DNA of 64,000 bases, taken from positions 1 through 64,000 of the forward strand of contig JAPKCK010000006.1 in assembly GCA_028822985.1 (NCBI GenBank), in the 5' to 3' direction. Each line of letters begins with the position of its first letter. Positions within the stretch are counted from its first letter, which is position 1. The stretch is from Aquiluna sp. Its GTDB lineage: Bacteria > Actinomycetota > Actinomycetes > Actinomycetales > Microbacteriaceae. This document shows, in pieces, positions 30,359-37,977 of the stretch. Under the pieces are notes generated by a model. That model had not been told where the DNA came from, searched no databases, and worked only from the letters and a program-made list of their open reading frames with translations. The position numbers and the translations under genes are program-made.

Positions 30359-31381
30359 TCAACCGATTTGCACAGCAACCCAGGCGAGGGTCGCAATGAG
30401 CGTCCAAGACATCAGGGCGACCAGCAGGGCACGCCATCCGGTGCGCAAAAGCGGGGCAAGCTGAACAGCCGCACCTAGCGCAAAAAGTGCCATCGCCAAT
30501 ACCACCGTCTGAATAACGCCGGCAACATCGGTGAGAGCAACAGGAAGTGGCAAAAACGTGCTCAGCATCATGGCACCGATGAATCCGGCGACGAAGAGGG
30601 GCATGATTGGAGGACGCTTGCCACCGGCGACTGGAACTCCCTCCCGAAGCCTCAAGGCGAGCGAAGTTGCGGCCACCATGGGGGCCAGAGCGAGTACCCG
30701 AGTTAGCTTTATGACCAGGGCAAAGGCGAGTGCCGTTGGCCCAGCAATCTGGGCAGTGGCGACTACCTGACCCACGTCGTGCACGCTCGCGCCGACCCAG
30801 TGCCCAAATTGAATGGCACTAAAACCCAGCGGGTGCCAGAGAATGGGCAGCACGCCGATAGCCAGAGTTCCGAAAAGAGTGACGAGGGCAATCGGGATGG
30901 CCGTGTCCTGGTCTTTCGACTTTACGATCTGACTCATAGCGCCGATCGCAGAGACTCCACAAATGGAGAATCCGGTCGCGATGAGCAAAGGCTGATCCCC
31001 CGGCAGCTTGAAGAGCCGACCTAGCCAGATTGTGACGGCAAAAGTGATTGAGAGCACACCGATTACGGAGATAATCGAAACCCAACCCAGCTGGGCAATG
31101 TCGACCAGACTTAGCTTGAGACCCAACAGCACGATACCCAGGCGCATAAATTTTTTGGCAGTAAAATTCAGTCCGGGGCTGAGAATACCCATCAGCGCGG
31201 GCCGCACAAATGGAAGCTGACCGACCAGAATGCCCAGAGCAACGGCAGCGGTCAGTAGCGGAATAGAGGGCACTAGTGAATGGAGACTCCAGGCCAACAA
31301 CGCTGCAGCGCCTGCGACCGCGACCCCGGGAATCCACGTCGAGATTTGCTTTGGCCCGGTACTCATGCTCATAACTACCAT
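30359..31381 (-). CDS. YeiH-family (UPF0324) putative sulfate exporter/permease
   Basis: Integral membrane protein of the YeiH/UPF0324 family, annotated in relatives as a putative sulfate exporter; transport has not been firmly shown for most members. The 340-residue protein has about ten TM helices and family motifs LNFTAKKFMRLGIVLLGLKLS, TGFSICGVSAIGAM and GHWVGASVHDVGQVVATA. ATG at 31381 is preferred because an AGGGGGCGG Shine-Dalgarno lies just upstream. It sits between the LytM peptidase and xerC, where it is not part of the usual conserved order; sampled lines look more G+C-rich than the peptidase gene, which may hint at transfer. Confidence 0.85.
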   Translation of the reverse strand: MVVMSMSTGPKQISTWIPGVAVAGAAALLAWSLHSLVPSIPLLTAAVALGILVGQLPFVRPALMGILSPGLNFTAKKFMRLGIVLLGLKLSLVDIAQLGWVSIISVIGVLSITFAVTIWLGRLFKLPGDQPLLIATGFSICGVSAIGAMSQIVKSKDQDTAIPIALVTLFGTLAIGVLPILWHPLGFSAIQFGHWVGASVHDVGQVVATAQIAGPTALAFALVIKLTRVLALAPMVAATSLALRLREGVPVAGGKRPPIMPLFVAGFIGAMMLSTFLPLPVALTDVAGVIQTVVLAMALFALGAAVQLAPLLRTGWRALLVALMSWTLIATLAWVAVQIG

Positions 31382-31471
31382 TATCCGCCCCCTTGAAGTC
31401 ACGGCGGCAGATACTTTGAGATTGCTAGACAAGAGCGAGCTTTGCCTAAGGTGAGCTGAACTCGCTCCGGG

Positions 31472-32362
31472 CTATGCGCGAGGATGCGCCTGTTCAAAGG
31501 AAGAACGCAAGCGTTCAACTGAAACATGTGTGTAAATCTGAGTGGTAGTCAAGGAAGCGTGCCCAAGTATCTCCTGCACGGCTCTCAAGTCGGCGCCGTG
31601 ATCCAAAAGATGTGTCGCCGCCGAATGCCGCAGAGTGTGCGGGCCTGCCGAACCGAGGGTGGTAGTCGCCAATTGATTTGCAACAACGTCATATAACTGA
31701 CGAACCCCAACCCTTCCGCCGCGTGAACTCAAGAGCAGAGCATTTGATGAAGTCGGTATTTCGACAACCGGTCTTCCAAGTCCGACCCAACGATCGATTG
31801 CGTCCTTCGCCCTCAGTCCGTATGGCAGCATTCGCTGCTTATTGCCCTTGCCGGTGACCCTCAAGAGCTGTCGTTCGTGGTCTATGTCCGATAGGTCCAA
31901 CCCGGCTAGCTCACTTACCCTCATGCCGGTTGCGTAAAGAAGTTCGACGGCACAGTGGTTCATGAGGGCGACTGGGTTATCTGCAGTGGCCTGAAACAGC
32001 ATTCGATCAAACACCTCCGCCAATGAGATTTCCGACGCGACCTTAGGCAGCGGCCTGTCCAGCTTGGGAGACCGAAGCCTCAATGCCGGATCTTGATCGG
32101 CCAAACCTAAATCAGCTCTCCAAGCAGTGAAACTTTTAATCGCCGAGGTTTTTCGCGCCAGTGTTGCCTTTGAAGCACCAGCCTCGGAAATTCGATAAAG
32201 CCAGCTCCTGATGGCCTCAAGGTCTAAGAGTTGCTTTGTATCCAACAAAAAAGTTAGTAAATCGTTGATGTCAGAGTTGTAAGCCTTTTGGGTGTTTGCA
32301 GAAACCCCACGCGCTTTTAGCTGCTCTAGAAACTGAACTAAGTCCTGGTTTAGATTCTGCAT
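31472..32362 (-). CDS. xerC: Tyrosine recombinase XerC-like
   Basis: Site-specific recombinase, expected to resolve chromosome dimers at dif together with XerD. The 296-residue protein has the N-terminal SAM-like core-binding domain (NLNQDLVQFLEQLKARGVS) and the catalytic domain with all residues visible: Arg in ATGMRVSELAGLDLSDID, Lys in VTGKGNKQRMLPYG, HTLRHSAATHLL, then GHASLTTTQIYTHV with His and the nucleophile Tyr. The ATG at 32362 lies 6 nt after a TACTCT box. A GGAGG is present but only 1 nt from the ATG, too close to work well. Its position next to dprA favours XerC over a mobile-element integrase. Confidence 0.93.
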   Translation of the reverse strand: MQNLNQDLVQFLEQLKARGVSANTQKAYNSDINDLLTFLLDTKQLLDLEAIRSWLYRISEAGASKATLARKTSAIKSFTAWRADLGLADQDPALRLRSPKLDRPLPKVASEISLAEVFDRMLFQATADNPVALMNHCAVELLYATGMRVSELAGLDLSDIDHERQLLRVTGKGNKQRMLPYGLRAKDAIDRWVGLGRPVVEIPTSSNALLLSSRGGRVGVRQLYDVVANQLATTTLGSAGPHTLRHSAATHLLDHGADLRAVQEILGHASLTTTQIYTHVSVERLRSSFEQAHPRA

Positions 32363-32368
32363 GCCTCC

Positions 32369-32374
32369 AGAGTA
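32369..32374 (-). promoter_or_regulatory. -10 box (TACTCT) of a leaderless xerC transcript
   Basis: TACTCT on the minus strand ends 6 nt before the ATG at 32362. It lies in the gap after dprA, giving xerC its own start site. Confidence 0.5.
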
Positions 32375-32447
32375 AACGCAGAATCTCAAAACGATCGTTG
32401 CGGTCAGGCTTTTTTTCGAAAGGTCCCTGGACGCCGGCGGTCGGCTT

Positions 32448-33485
32448 TTAGTTACAAGTTTTCGCGTCGAGCAGCATGATGGATCTAACTTGTTTGAGAC
32501 CGACCCCAGACTCCATGGCTATTTCACTGGGAGTTTTCGCACCTGCTCGAAGGGCATCTTGAACTCGCTTTTCGGTCCAAGAGGGCTCGATCTCGATTGG
32601 GTCATCAAGAGCATATTGCTTAGCTACGCCCTCTTGAATCATTGTGTTGCAGCCTTGACTTTGCTCGCTAGCCCAAGAACCCGCCAGAGCATAGACCTCT
32701 CGCCCGAGAGCTCTAGCGTGATTGACAGTGTTCCTAGAACCAGATCTAAAGGCAGCTTCAACTACGAAAAGTTCTCTGCACATTGCTGCTATGAGCCGGT
32801 TACGCTGTAAAAATCTAAACCTGCTGGGAGCTGCGCCGGGAGGCATTTCGCTCATGAGTGCTCCCCCGGAGCGCACTATCTGGTGAAACATCTCCCAGTT
32901 CTCCATGGGGTAGGCCTTGTCTAGGCCGCCGGCCATAATTGCGACCGTTGGCAGTCGAAATTCAAGAGCTGCTTCATGGGCCGCCCGGTCAATTCCAATA
33001 GCTCCGCCTGAAACTATGGGCATGCGCAAGCCTGCAACCAGTCTTTTGGCATTTGATGCTCCCTTTACTGAAGGCTTTCTGGTACCAACGATCCCTGCAA
33101 AGTCTTGCTCTAACGCGACGTGATCGCCTGCCACCCATATCAAAAGTGGTGCGTGGACTCCGAGGTCGGACAACCTGCCTCCGACATTTGGTAGGGATGC
33201 GACCGCAACCGGTCTCGCGTTCCATCGGATTCCTCGCTCGACGAGTTGATGGGCATTGGCCTTCGGCAGTCGAAGACAAGCTCGCTCTTCCATGGAGCTA
33301 AGTTCACTCAAGTACTCGGGAGAGTTCTCAGAAATAAAAGTCCGCCAGGTCGCGAAATCTCGCCTTTTCACGTTTTCCAACGCTTTCGGTCCAAATTCGT
33401 TCCAGATCAAACTGGTCAAAGCATCGCCGGGCTCAGATAGTGCGCACCAGGAAATCAGATCTAATTCAACTTGACTTAAGTACAT
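32448..33485 (-). CDS. dprA: DNA-processing protein DprA/Smf
   Basis: Loads RecA on incoming single-stranded DNA in natural transformation. The 345-residue protein has the DprA Rossmann-like fold: IVGTRKPSVKG, SGGAIGIDRAAHEAAL, MAGGLDKAYP, SEMPPGAAPSRFRFLQRNRLIAAM and VVEAAFRSGSRNT, plus a short C-terminal winged-helix (TPSEIAMESGVGLKQV). The ATG at 33485 is preferred because GGGAGGG lies 3-4 nt upstream. In other Actinobacteria comM (yifB) and yraN usually lie between the DUF2469 gene and dprA; both are absent here. Confidence 0.94.
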   Translation of the reverse strand: MYLSQVELDLISWCALSEPGDALTSLIWNEFGPKALENVKRRDFATWRTFISENSPEYLSELSSMEERACLRLPKANAHQLVERGIRWNARPVAVASLPNVGGRLSDLGVHAPLLIWVAGDHVALEQDFAGIVGTRKPSVKGASNAKRLVAGLRMPIVSGGAIGIDRAAHEAALEFRLPTVAIMAGGLDKAYPMENWEMFHQIVRSGGALMSEMPPGAAPSRFRFLQRNRLIAAMCRELFVVEAAFRSGSRNTVNHARALGREVYALAGSWASEQSQGCNTMIQEGVAKQYALDDPIEIEPSWTEKRVQDALRAGAKTPSEIAMESGVGLKQVRSIMLLDAKTCN

Positions 33486-33514
33486 GGACCCTCCCTTTGA
33501 AAGAAGTGTCACAT

Positions 33515-33550
33515 CGAAAAAGCTTGGGCTCTAAGGAGCCTTCCGAAGCT
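33515..33550 (-). terminator. Probable terminator after the DUF2469 gene
   Basis: An inverted repeat GGCTC/GAGCC around a 4-nt loop (33527-33540), extended by AGCTT/AAGCT outer pairs, is followed on the minus strand by a run of five T. It lies just after the DUF2469 stop codon and before dprA, in the place of the missing genes. Confidence 0.5.
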
Positions 33551-33558
33551 GTTGATAA

Positions 33559-33888
33559 CTAGGGCTGATCGCCCACTGCCAACTCTTCCGGTAGTTCAAA
33601 TTCTTGACTACCGATTTCCTCAACATTGACATCCTTAAATGTCATGACTTTTACCTGCTTTACGAATCGATCGCTGCGATAAATGTCCCAAACCCAAACA
33701 TCATTCATTGCAAGCTCAAAGTAAAAATCTGTTGCGGTGTCTACTCTTTTTAGCTCGACGTCATTGGCAAGATAAAATCTGCGCTCAGTTTCAACCACGT
33801 AGCGGAACATTTTCACTACGTCTCGGTACTCGCGATAAAGAGCTAGCTCAGCTACCCTGTCGTAGTCCTCAAATTCGTTCTCATCCAT
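33559..33888 (-). CDS. DUF2469 family protein
   Basis: Conserved actinobacterial protein of unknown function. The 109-residue product matches the family by its very acidic N terminus (DENEFEDYDRVAELALYREY), the central FRYVVETERRFYLANDVEL and the DVWVWDIYRSDRFVKQVKV block. It always travels with rnhB in Actinobacteria, as here (18-nt gap). A TAGGAT box ends 8 nt before the ATG, so it may have a near-leaderless promoter of its own. Confidence 0.9.
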   Translation of the reverse strand: MDENEFEDYDRVAELALYREYRDVVKMFRYVVETERRFYLANDVELKRVDTATDFYFELAMNDVWVWDIYRSDRFVKQVKVMTFKDVNVEEIGSQEFELPEELAVGDQP

Positions 33889-33906
33889 AGGCCTAAATCC
33901 TAACCC

Positions 33907-34539
33907 TCAAAACAAGCCGTTGTCATCCGCAAGAATCTTCGTTAGCCAACTGAGACGGTGATGGGAGCTCGGGCCAATTTGCCGAAGTGCGGCTATGTGA
34001 GAAGGCGAGGAATATCCCTTATTCCCTCCCCAGCCATAAGCCGGGAATTCCTGACCAAGCTTCGCCATCAAAGAATCACGTTCAACCTTGGCACTAATTG
34101 CACCGCCCGAGACTGACCCGCAATCCCGGTCCGCCTTGACAATCACCCGCACTTCAATGCCGATATCTCCTAGCCAATTGTGGCTACCATCAAGCAAAAC
34201 AATCGCTCCCGTTAGGTCAAATTTTTCTAGGGCATTAAGAGCAGCCTTCTGAAGAGCAAAGTTAATTCCCTTTGTCTCAATCACTTCAACATCGGAAAAC
34301 CCGACGCTCGGCTGCCCCCAGCTGGCGACCTGAAGGGCCAGCGGAGCACGCTTTTTCTCTGTAACCAGTTTCGAGTCGCGTAAATCCGTTGGCATTGAGT
34401 GAAGACCGTCGGCGTTGAGGCCAAAGGCTCCGACGGCCACTGGTCCTGCAAGAGCTCCACGACCGACCTCATCAATACCTATGACGAGCCTATGACTCTG
34501 CAGAAGCTCACGCTCTAGATCAAGGTTTGGGTAGGACAT
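33907..34539 (-). CDS. rnhB: Ribonuclease HII
   Basis: Cuts RNA in RNA-DNA hybrids and starts removal of misincorporated ribonucleotides. The 210-residue protein has the metal-ligand start VIGIDEVGRGALAGPVAVGA, then DSKLVTEKKRAPL, VLLDGSHNWLG, and VKADRDCGSVSGGAISAKVERD. ATG at 34539 gives the usual length; it overlaps the lepB end by 20 nt and has no clear ribosome-binding site, so coupling to lepB is likely. Confidence 0.95.
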   Translation of the reverse strand: MSYPNLDLERELLQSHRLVIGIDEVGRGALAGPVAVGAFGLNADGLHSMPTDLRDSKLVTEKKRAPLALQVASWGQPSVGFSDVEVIETKGINFALQKAALNALEKFDLTGAIVLLDGSHNWLGDIGIEVRVIVKADRDCGSVSGGAISAKVERDSLMAKLGQEFPAYGWGGNKGYSSPSHIAALRQIGPSSHHRLSWLTKILADDNGLF

Positions 34540-35227
34540 CGAACGTATTCGAGTAGTTGTCAAGGTAACTCCAGTTAGCTACCGGCCAACTCACCAGCAT
34601 TGCCCGACCCACTACTACATCGAGCGAAACAAACCCTTTTGAAGGCAGATCCTGATGAAACCGAGAATCGGTTGAATTTCCTCGGTTATCGCCCATTACC
34701 CATAGGTATCCCTCGGGAACAGTTATTGAGAATTCGATGTCAGAGGGATTTGCTCCATCACGAATGTACGATTCGTCGATAGCAACGCCGTTGAGCAGTA
34801 GCCTGCCGTCAGCGCCGCAGCAAGTGATAACGTCTCCGCCAACACCTATCACTCGCTTGACTAAGTGCTCCGCTGAATCAGGAGCTGTTACGCCGAAGGT
34901 TCCGAGAACAAAGTCACCAAGCTCTTCAATTGCCGGCTTCTCAATCGAATTAGCAACGCCGAGCCAACCACCCGGATCCTGGAAAACCACTACATCACCG
35001 CGTTGAACAGCCAGCACTTCTGGGACTAGCACGTTCACGATTATTCGGTCATTTATCTGAAGAGTGTCCATCATTGAACCAGAGGGTATGAAGAATGACC
35101 TTATGAGAAAGGCTTTAATGAGAACTGAGAGCAGTAAAGCCACTCCCACGATTGCAATAAAGTCGACCAGGAAAGCTAATACTGGATTTTTACGTAAACG
35201 GCGAGACCTACGCCTGAAACCGTTCAT
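34520..35227 (-). CDS. lepB: Signal peptidase I
   Basis: Membrane serine peptidase that removes Sec and Tat signal peptides outside the membrane. The 235-residue protein has a basic N terminus, one TM helix (about 13-38), the catalytic Ser in FIPSGSMMDTL, the general-base Lys in HLVKRVIGVGGD, and the box E motif MGDNRGNSTDSR. ATG at 35227 is chosen because GGAGG lies 9 nt upstream; a further in-frame ATG at 35269 has no ribosome-binding site. It follows rplS by 53 nt. Confidence 0.95.
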   Translation of the reverse strand: MNGFRRRSRRLRKNPVLAFLVDFIAIVGVALLLSVLIKAFLIRSFFIPSGSMMDTLQINDRIIVNVLVPEVLAVQRGDVVVFQDPGGWLGVANSIEKPAIEELGDFVLGTFGVTAPDSAEHLVKRVIGVGGDVITCCGADGRLLLNGVAIDESYIRDGANPSDIEFSITVPEGYLWVMGDNRGNSTDSRFHQDLPSKGFVSLDVVVGRAMLVSWPVANWSYLDNYSNTFDVLPKP

Positions 35228-35280
35228 AGCACCAGGCCTCCGGGGTCGCAATCCCCCGTCGAACGACATTGGGGGGTGTT

Positions 35281-35634
35281 CTACTTGACGTTGTCGCGCT
35301 TCTCGCGAACCTTTGCGGCCTTGCCGCGAAGCTTGCGCAGGTAATAAAGCTTTGCTCGTCGAACGTCTCCGCGCGAGACAAGCTCAATTTTCTCAAGAAC
35401 TGGGGTGTGTACAGGCCAGGTGCGCTCTACGCCGACCTGGAAAGAAACCTTACGAACCGTGAAGGTCTCGCGAATTCCGTCCCCGGAGCGACCGATTACG
35501 ATTCCCTGGAAAAGCTGTACACGGCTGCGGCTACCCTCAACGATGTTTACGTGAACCTTGACGGTGTCACCGGCTCGGAAGTCTGGAATGTCGTGCCTTA
35601 GGCTCTTGGCATCTAAGTCATCAAGAATGTTCAT
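35281..35634 (-). CDS. rplS: 50S ribosomal protein L19
   Basis: Large-subunit protein at the subunit interface. The 117-residue protein has the usual order [82 protein letters not shown] lies about 6 nt upstream of the ATG. A 125-nt gap to trmD holds its leader and probably a promoter. Confidence 0.98.
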   Translation of the reverse strand: MNILDDLDAKSLRHDIPDFRAGDTVKVHVNIVEGSRSRVQLFQGIVIGRSGDGIRETFTVRKVSFQVGVERTWPVHTPVLEKIELVSRGDVRRAKLYYLRKLRGKAAKVREKRDNVK

Positions 35635-35759
35635 TTTATTCTTTCCTCTTGCACGCAGGTCAAAATGGCTAGTTTCTAATAATGTATTTGTTCCGACTCC
35701 CCTGCGGCAGAGACGATTGGAACATTCAGAAGTCTCTCACAGCGAAAGACTATTGGCAA

Positions 35760-36446
35760 CTATTCAGCCAGTAAATCAGGCCTATTTAATTTCGTGCGAG
35801 TGAGTGATTGCTCTTTACGCCACTTCTCAATCTCGGCGTGATGTCCAGAAAGCAATATCTCCGGCACCTCAAGTCCGCGCCAGCTTGCCGGCTTTGTGTA
35901 ACTGGGGTATTCAAGAAGCCCAGAGTTGTGAGATTCTTCGCTCAATGATTCAGCATTTCCGATAACACCAGGAATCAGGCGGCAAATTGCCTCCATCATT
36001 GCGATCGCGGCGACCTCTCCCCCGTTCAGGACATAGTCACCGATTGAAACTTCTAACACCTCCGCTTGCTCACTGGCGTGTTCCACAACTCGCTGATCAA
36101 TGCCCTCATATCGTCCGCAGGCAAAAACTAGGTGCGATTTGGCGGCGAGCTCAGCGGCGAGCTTCTGGGTAAAGGGGATGCCAGCTGGCGTGGTAAAAAT
36201 AATTGTTGGCCTTTGGCCCTTCGGAATGATTTCATCGAAAGCATCGCCCCAAGGCTCAGGCTTCATTACCATCCCAGCCCCTCCTCCGTATGGAGAGTCA
36301 TCGACTGTTCGGTGCTTATCAATAGTCCACTTGCGTAGGTCGTGTGCTTCAAAGCCTATGATTTTTTGATCTTGGGCCTTACCCAACAGCGACAGCCCCA
36401 GGACGTCAAAGAACTCCGGGAAAATACTTATCGCATCAATCTTCAT
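35760..36446 (-). CDS. trmD: tRNA (guanine-N1-)-methyltransferase
   Basis: Methylates G37 of tRNAs with S-adenosylmethionine, which prevents frameshifting. The 228-residue protein is a SPOUT knot enzyme: start [58 protein letters not shown], and the C-terminal [17 protein letters not shown] at 36446 fits the family N terminus; the gene overlaps the end of rimM by 11 nt. Confidence 0.97.
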   Translation of the reverse strand: MKIDAISIFPEFFDVLGLSLLGKAQDQKIIGFEAHDLRKWTIDKHRTVDDSPYGGGAGMVMKPEPWGDAFDEIIPKGQRPTIIFTTPAGIPFTQKLAAELAAKSHLVFACGRYEGIDQRVVEHASEQAEVLEVSIGDYVLNGGEVAAIAMMEAICRLIPGVIGNAESLSEESHNSGLLEYPSYTKPASWRGLEVPEILLSGHHAEIEKWRKEQSLTRTKLNRPDLLAE

Positions 36447-36966
36447 TAGCTGGGGTCTCCAACTGTTCGAAAAGCCCTCCGGGCGGAGTAATTTCCACGA
36501 TACCGGAATCGATGTCAACCTTTGGGACAAAAATCTTTAGAAACGGCAGTAGAACCTCACCATTCTCCGTCGTAATGGCGAGCAAATCCTGCGCAGGCTT
36601 GTGCTCAACCCGGTCAATAAAACCGACCTCGATGGAGTCTCGGAAAACCTTTAGACCCGTCAGTTGATGATCAAACCAGGCCTCAGGCTCTTGAGGCAGC
36701 TCATTGAGAGGCTGATCAACAATAAGAATTGCCCGAATAAGGCCTTCGGCATCCTCGCGACTTTCGATGCCCTCGATAAACAAAACGGGAGAGCTGTTGT
36801 ACATACGAAGTTCTTTAACAACAATTGTTTTACCAAACCAAGAAGAGTCTTCTGGCACCTGAAGTTTAATTTCCGCGCCCGGTGTGAAGCGCTGCTCAGG
36901 ACTGTCCGTGTAAATTTCGAGCTTTATAGCTCCCTTGAGACCGTGAGCCTTAAGCAATCGCCCCAC
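36436..36966 (-). CDS. rimM: 16S rRNA processing protein RimM
   Basis: Assembly factor that helps mature the 30S head by binding S19. The 176-residue protein has the N-terminal RimM barrel ([20 protein letters not shown]) and the C-terminal PRC-barrel ([12 protein letters not shown]...[24 protein letters not shown]). The start is probably GTG at 36966, matching the usual Val-Gly-Arg start of the family; the ribosome-binding site is weak and the gene lies 16 nt after khpA, so coupling is likely. Confidence 0.95.
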   Translation of the reverse strand: MGRLLKAHGLKGAIKLEIYTDSPEQRFTPGAEIKLQVPEDSSWFGKTIVVKELRMYNSSPVLFIEGIESREDAEGLIRAILIVDQPLNELPQEPEAWFDHQLTGLKVFRDSIEVGFIDRVEHKPAQDLLAITTENGEVLLPFLKIFVPKVDIDSGIVEITPPGGLFEQLETPANED

Positions 36967-36982
36967 TCGGAGCTCAGTGGAA

Positions 36983-37219
36983 CTAGAAATCGGTGTCCAC
37001 CACGTCTACTCGCACGCGCTTGCCGTCTGCAAGAGCATTCACGACTGTCCTAAGAGCTGTTGCAGTCCTGCCATTTTTCCCGATTACTCGACCCAGGTCG
37101 TCGGGGTGCACGCGCACCTCCAGTAGGTCGTTCGGTCCAACCTTCCGCGTTGCCACGGTGGCGTCGTCAGGATTACTGACAATTGAACGAACTAGGAACT
37201 GGAGGGTCGCCTGCAACAT
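36983..37219 (-). CDS. khpA: KH-domain RNA-binding protein KhpA
   Basis: Small single-KH protein that binds RNA, often with KhpB, and affects cell length and translation in Gram-positive bacteria. The 78-residue product carries the KH core VHPDDLGRVIGKNGRTATALRTVVNALADG with the GxxG loop IGKNG. It lies 2 nt after rpsP in the usual rpsP-khpA-rimM-trmD order. Confidence 0.95.
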   Translation of the reverse strand: MLQATLQFLVRSIVSNPDDATVATRKVGPNDLLEVRVHPDDLGRVIGKNGRTATALRTVVNALADGKRVRVDVVDTDF

Positions 37220-37221
37220 GA

Positions 37222-37833
37222 TTATTCTGCCTTTGGCTCTTCAGCTTCGGCTACTGGAGCCTCTGCTGGAGCTACTTCAGCAACAACTTCCGCTGCCTCT
37301 GCCACAGGCGCCTCTTCGGCTACCACCTCGGCTACTGGAGCTTCGGCTGGAGTCTCCGCCTCGACCGCTGGTGCCTCTGCTATTGGAGCTTCGGCTGGAG
37401 TCTCTGCTGATGGGGTCTCAGATGGCGCTTCTGCGGCAGGAGCTTTTGCCTCCTTGGCAGCTGGCACGTCTTCAACAGGCGCTTTCTTCTCGACCTTTGG
37501 AAGAAGAACTGACTTCTTCTTTGCGTCTGGCACGAACGGGGTCTTGGCAACCTGAGGCTTGATGGTGTTCTTGAACTCGCCGTTTTCGTTGGCCATGTCA
37601 CCACTGAGCTTTAGAATCACAGCTGCCTGCTCGGTTGGCTGAGCGCCAACTGATAGCCAGTACCTTGCTCGCTCTGACTGAACCTCAATGATGGACGGGT
37701 GATTAGTTGGGACATAGCGCCCAATCTCTTCAATTACTCGACCGTTACGGTGAGTTCGAGAGTCGGCTACCACAATGCGGTAGTGAGGGCTGCGCTTTTT
37801 ACCAATGCGCTGAAGTCTGATCTTTACGGCCAC
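37222..37833 (-). CDS. rpsP: 30S ribosomal protein S16 with long acidic C-terminal extension
   Basis: Small-subunit assembly protein. The 203-residue product has a normal S16 core in its first 90 or so residues ([40 protein letters not shown]), then about 100 residues of acidic, Ala/Glu/Pro/Val-rich sequence with imperfect repeats of APVAE/PAEAP type. Common S16 proteins are 80-100 residues; some Actinobacteria have extended ones. The start is GTG at 37833 with AGGAG 4 nt upstream; a longer frame is open but lacks a signal. Confidence 0.95.
   Translation of the reverse strand: MAVKIRLQRIGKKRSPHYRIVVADSRTHRNGRVIEEIGRYVPTNHPSIIEVQSERARYWLSVGAQPTEQAAVILKLSGDMANENGEFKNTIKPQVAKTPFVPDAKKKSVLLPKVEKKAPVEDVPAAKEAKAPAAEAPSETPSAETPAEAPIAEAPAVEAETPAEAPVAEVVAEEAPVAEAAEVVAEVAPAEAPVAEAEEPKAE
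37331..37404. repeat. Direct repeat in the rpsP tail
   Basis: Two 26-nt copies (37331-37356 and 37379-37404) differ at one base and are 48 nt apart, 16 codons in phase. Weaker versions occur on either side. They encode the repeating acidic tail of S16 and suggest growth of the tail by duplication. Confidence 0.75.
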
Positions 37834-37915
37834 AATTCTCCTGTGAGTTTCTGGGATGAGTTTCCACCGTGAGCGTGGGGACACACTCTGGTGTTTCTCT
37901 AAGGTTTTTCGATTA

Positions 37916-37938
37916 CGTCTCGTTAGAGGGTCGAGACG
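37916..37938 (-). terminator. Possible hairpin after ffh
   Basis: A 7-bp inverted repeat (CGTCTCG/CGAGACG) with a 9-nt loop lies between the ffh stop and the rpsP start. It lacks a T-run on the minus strand, so it may be a processing or leader structure rather than a true terminator. Confidence 0.3.
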
Positions 37939-37977
37939 CTCGAACTGTCAAAGTCTGCCAGAAAACACGAAGTTTCG

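Noticed and set aside
31472-32362. xerC as the integrase of a mobile element
   Set aside because: Its place beside dprA in a conserved housekeeping cluster and the lack of element borders fit chromosomal XerC.
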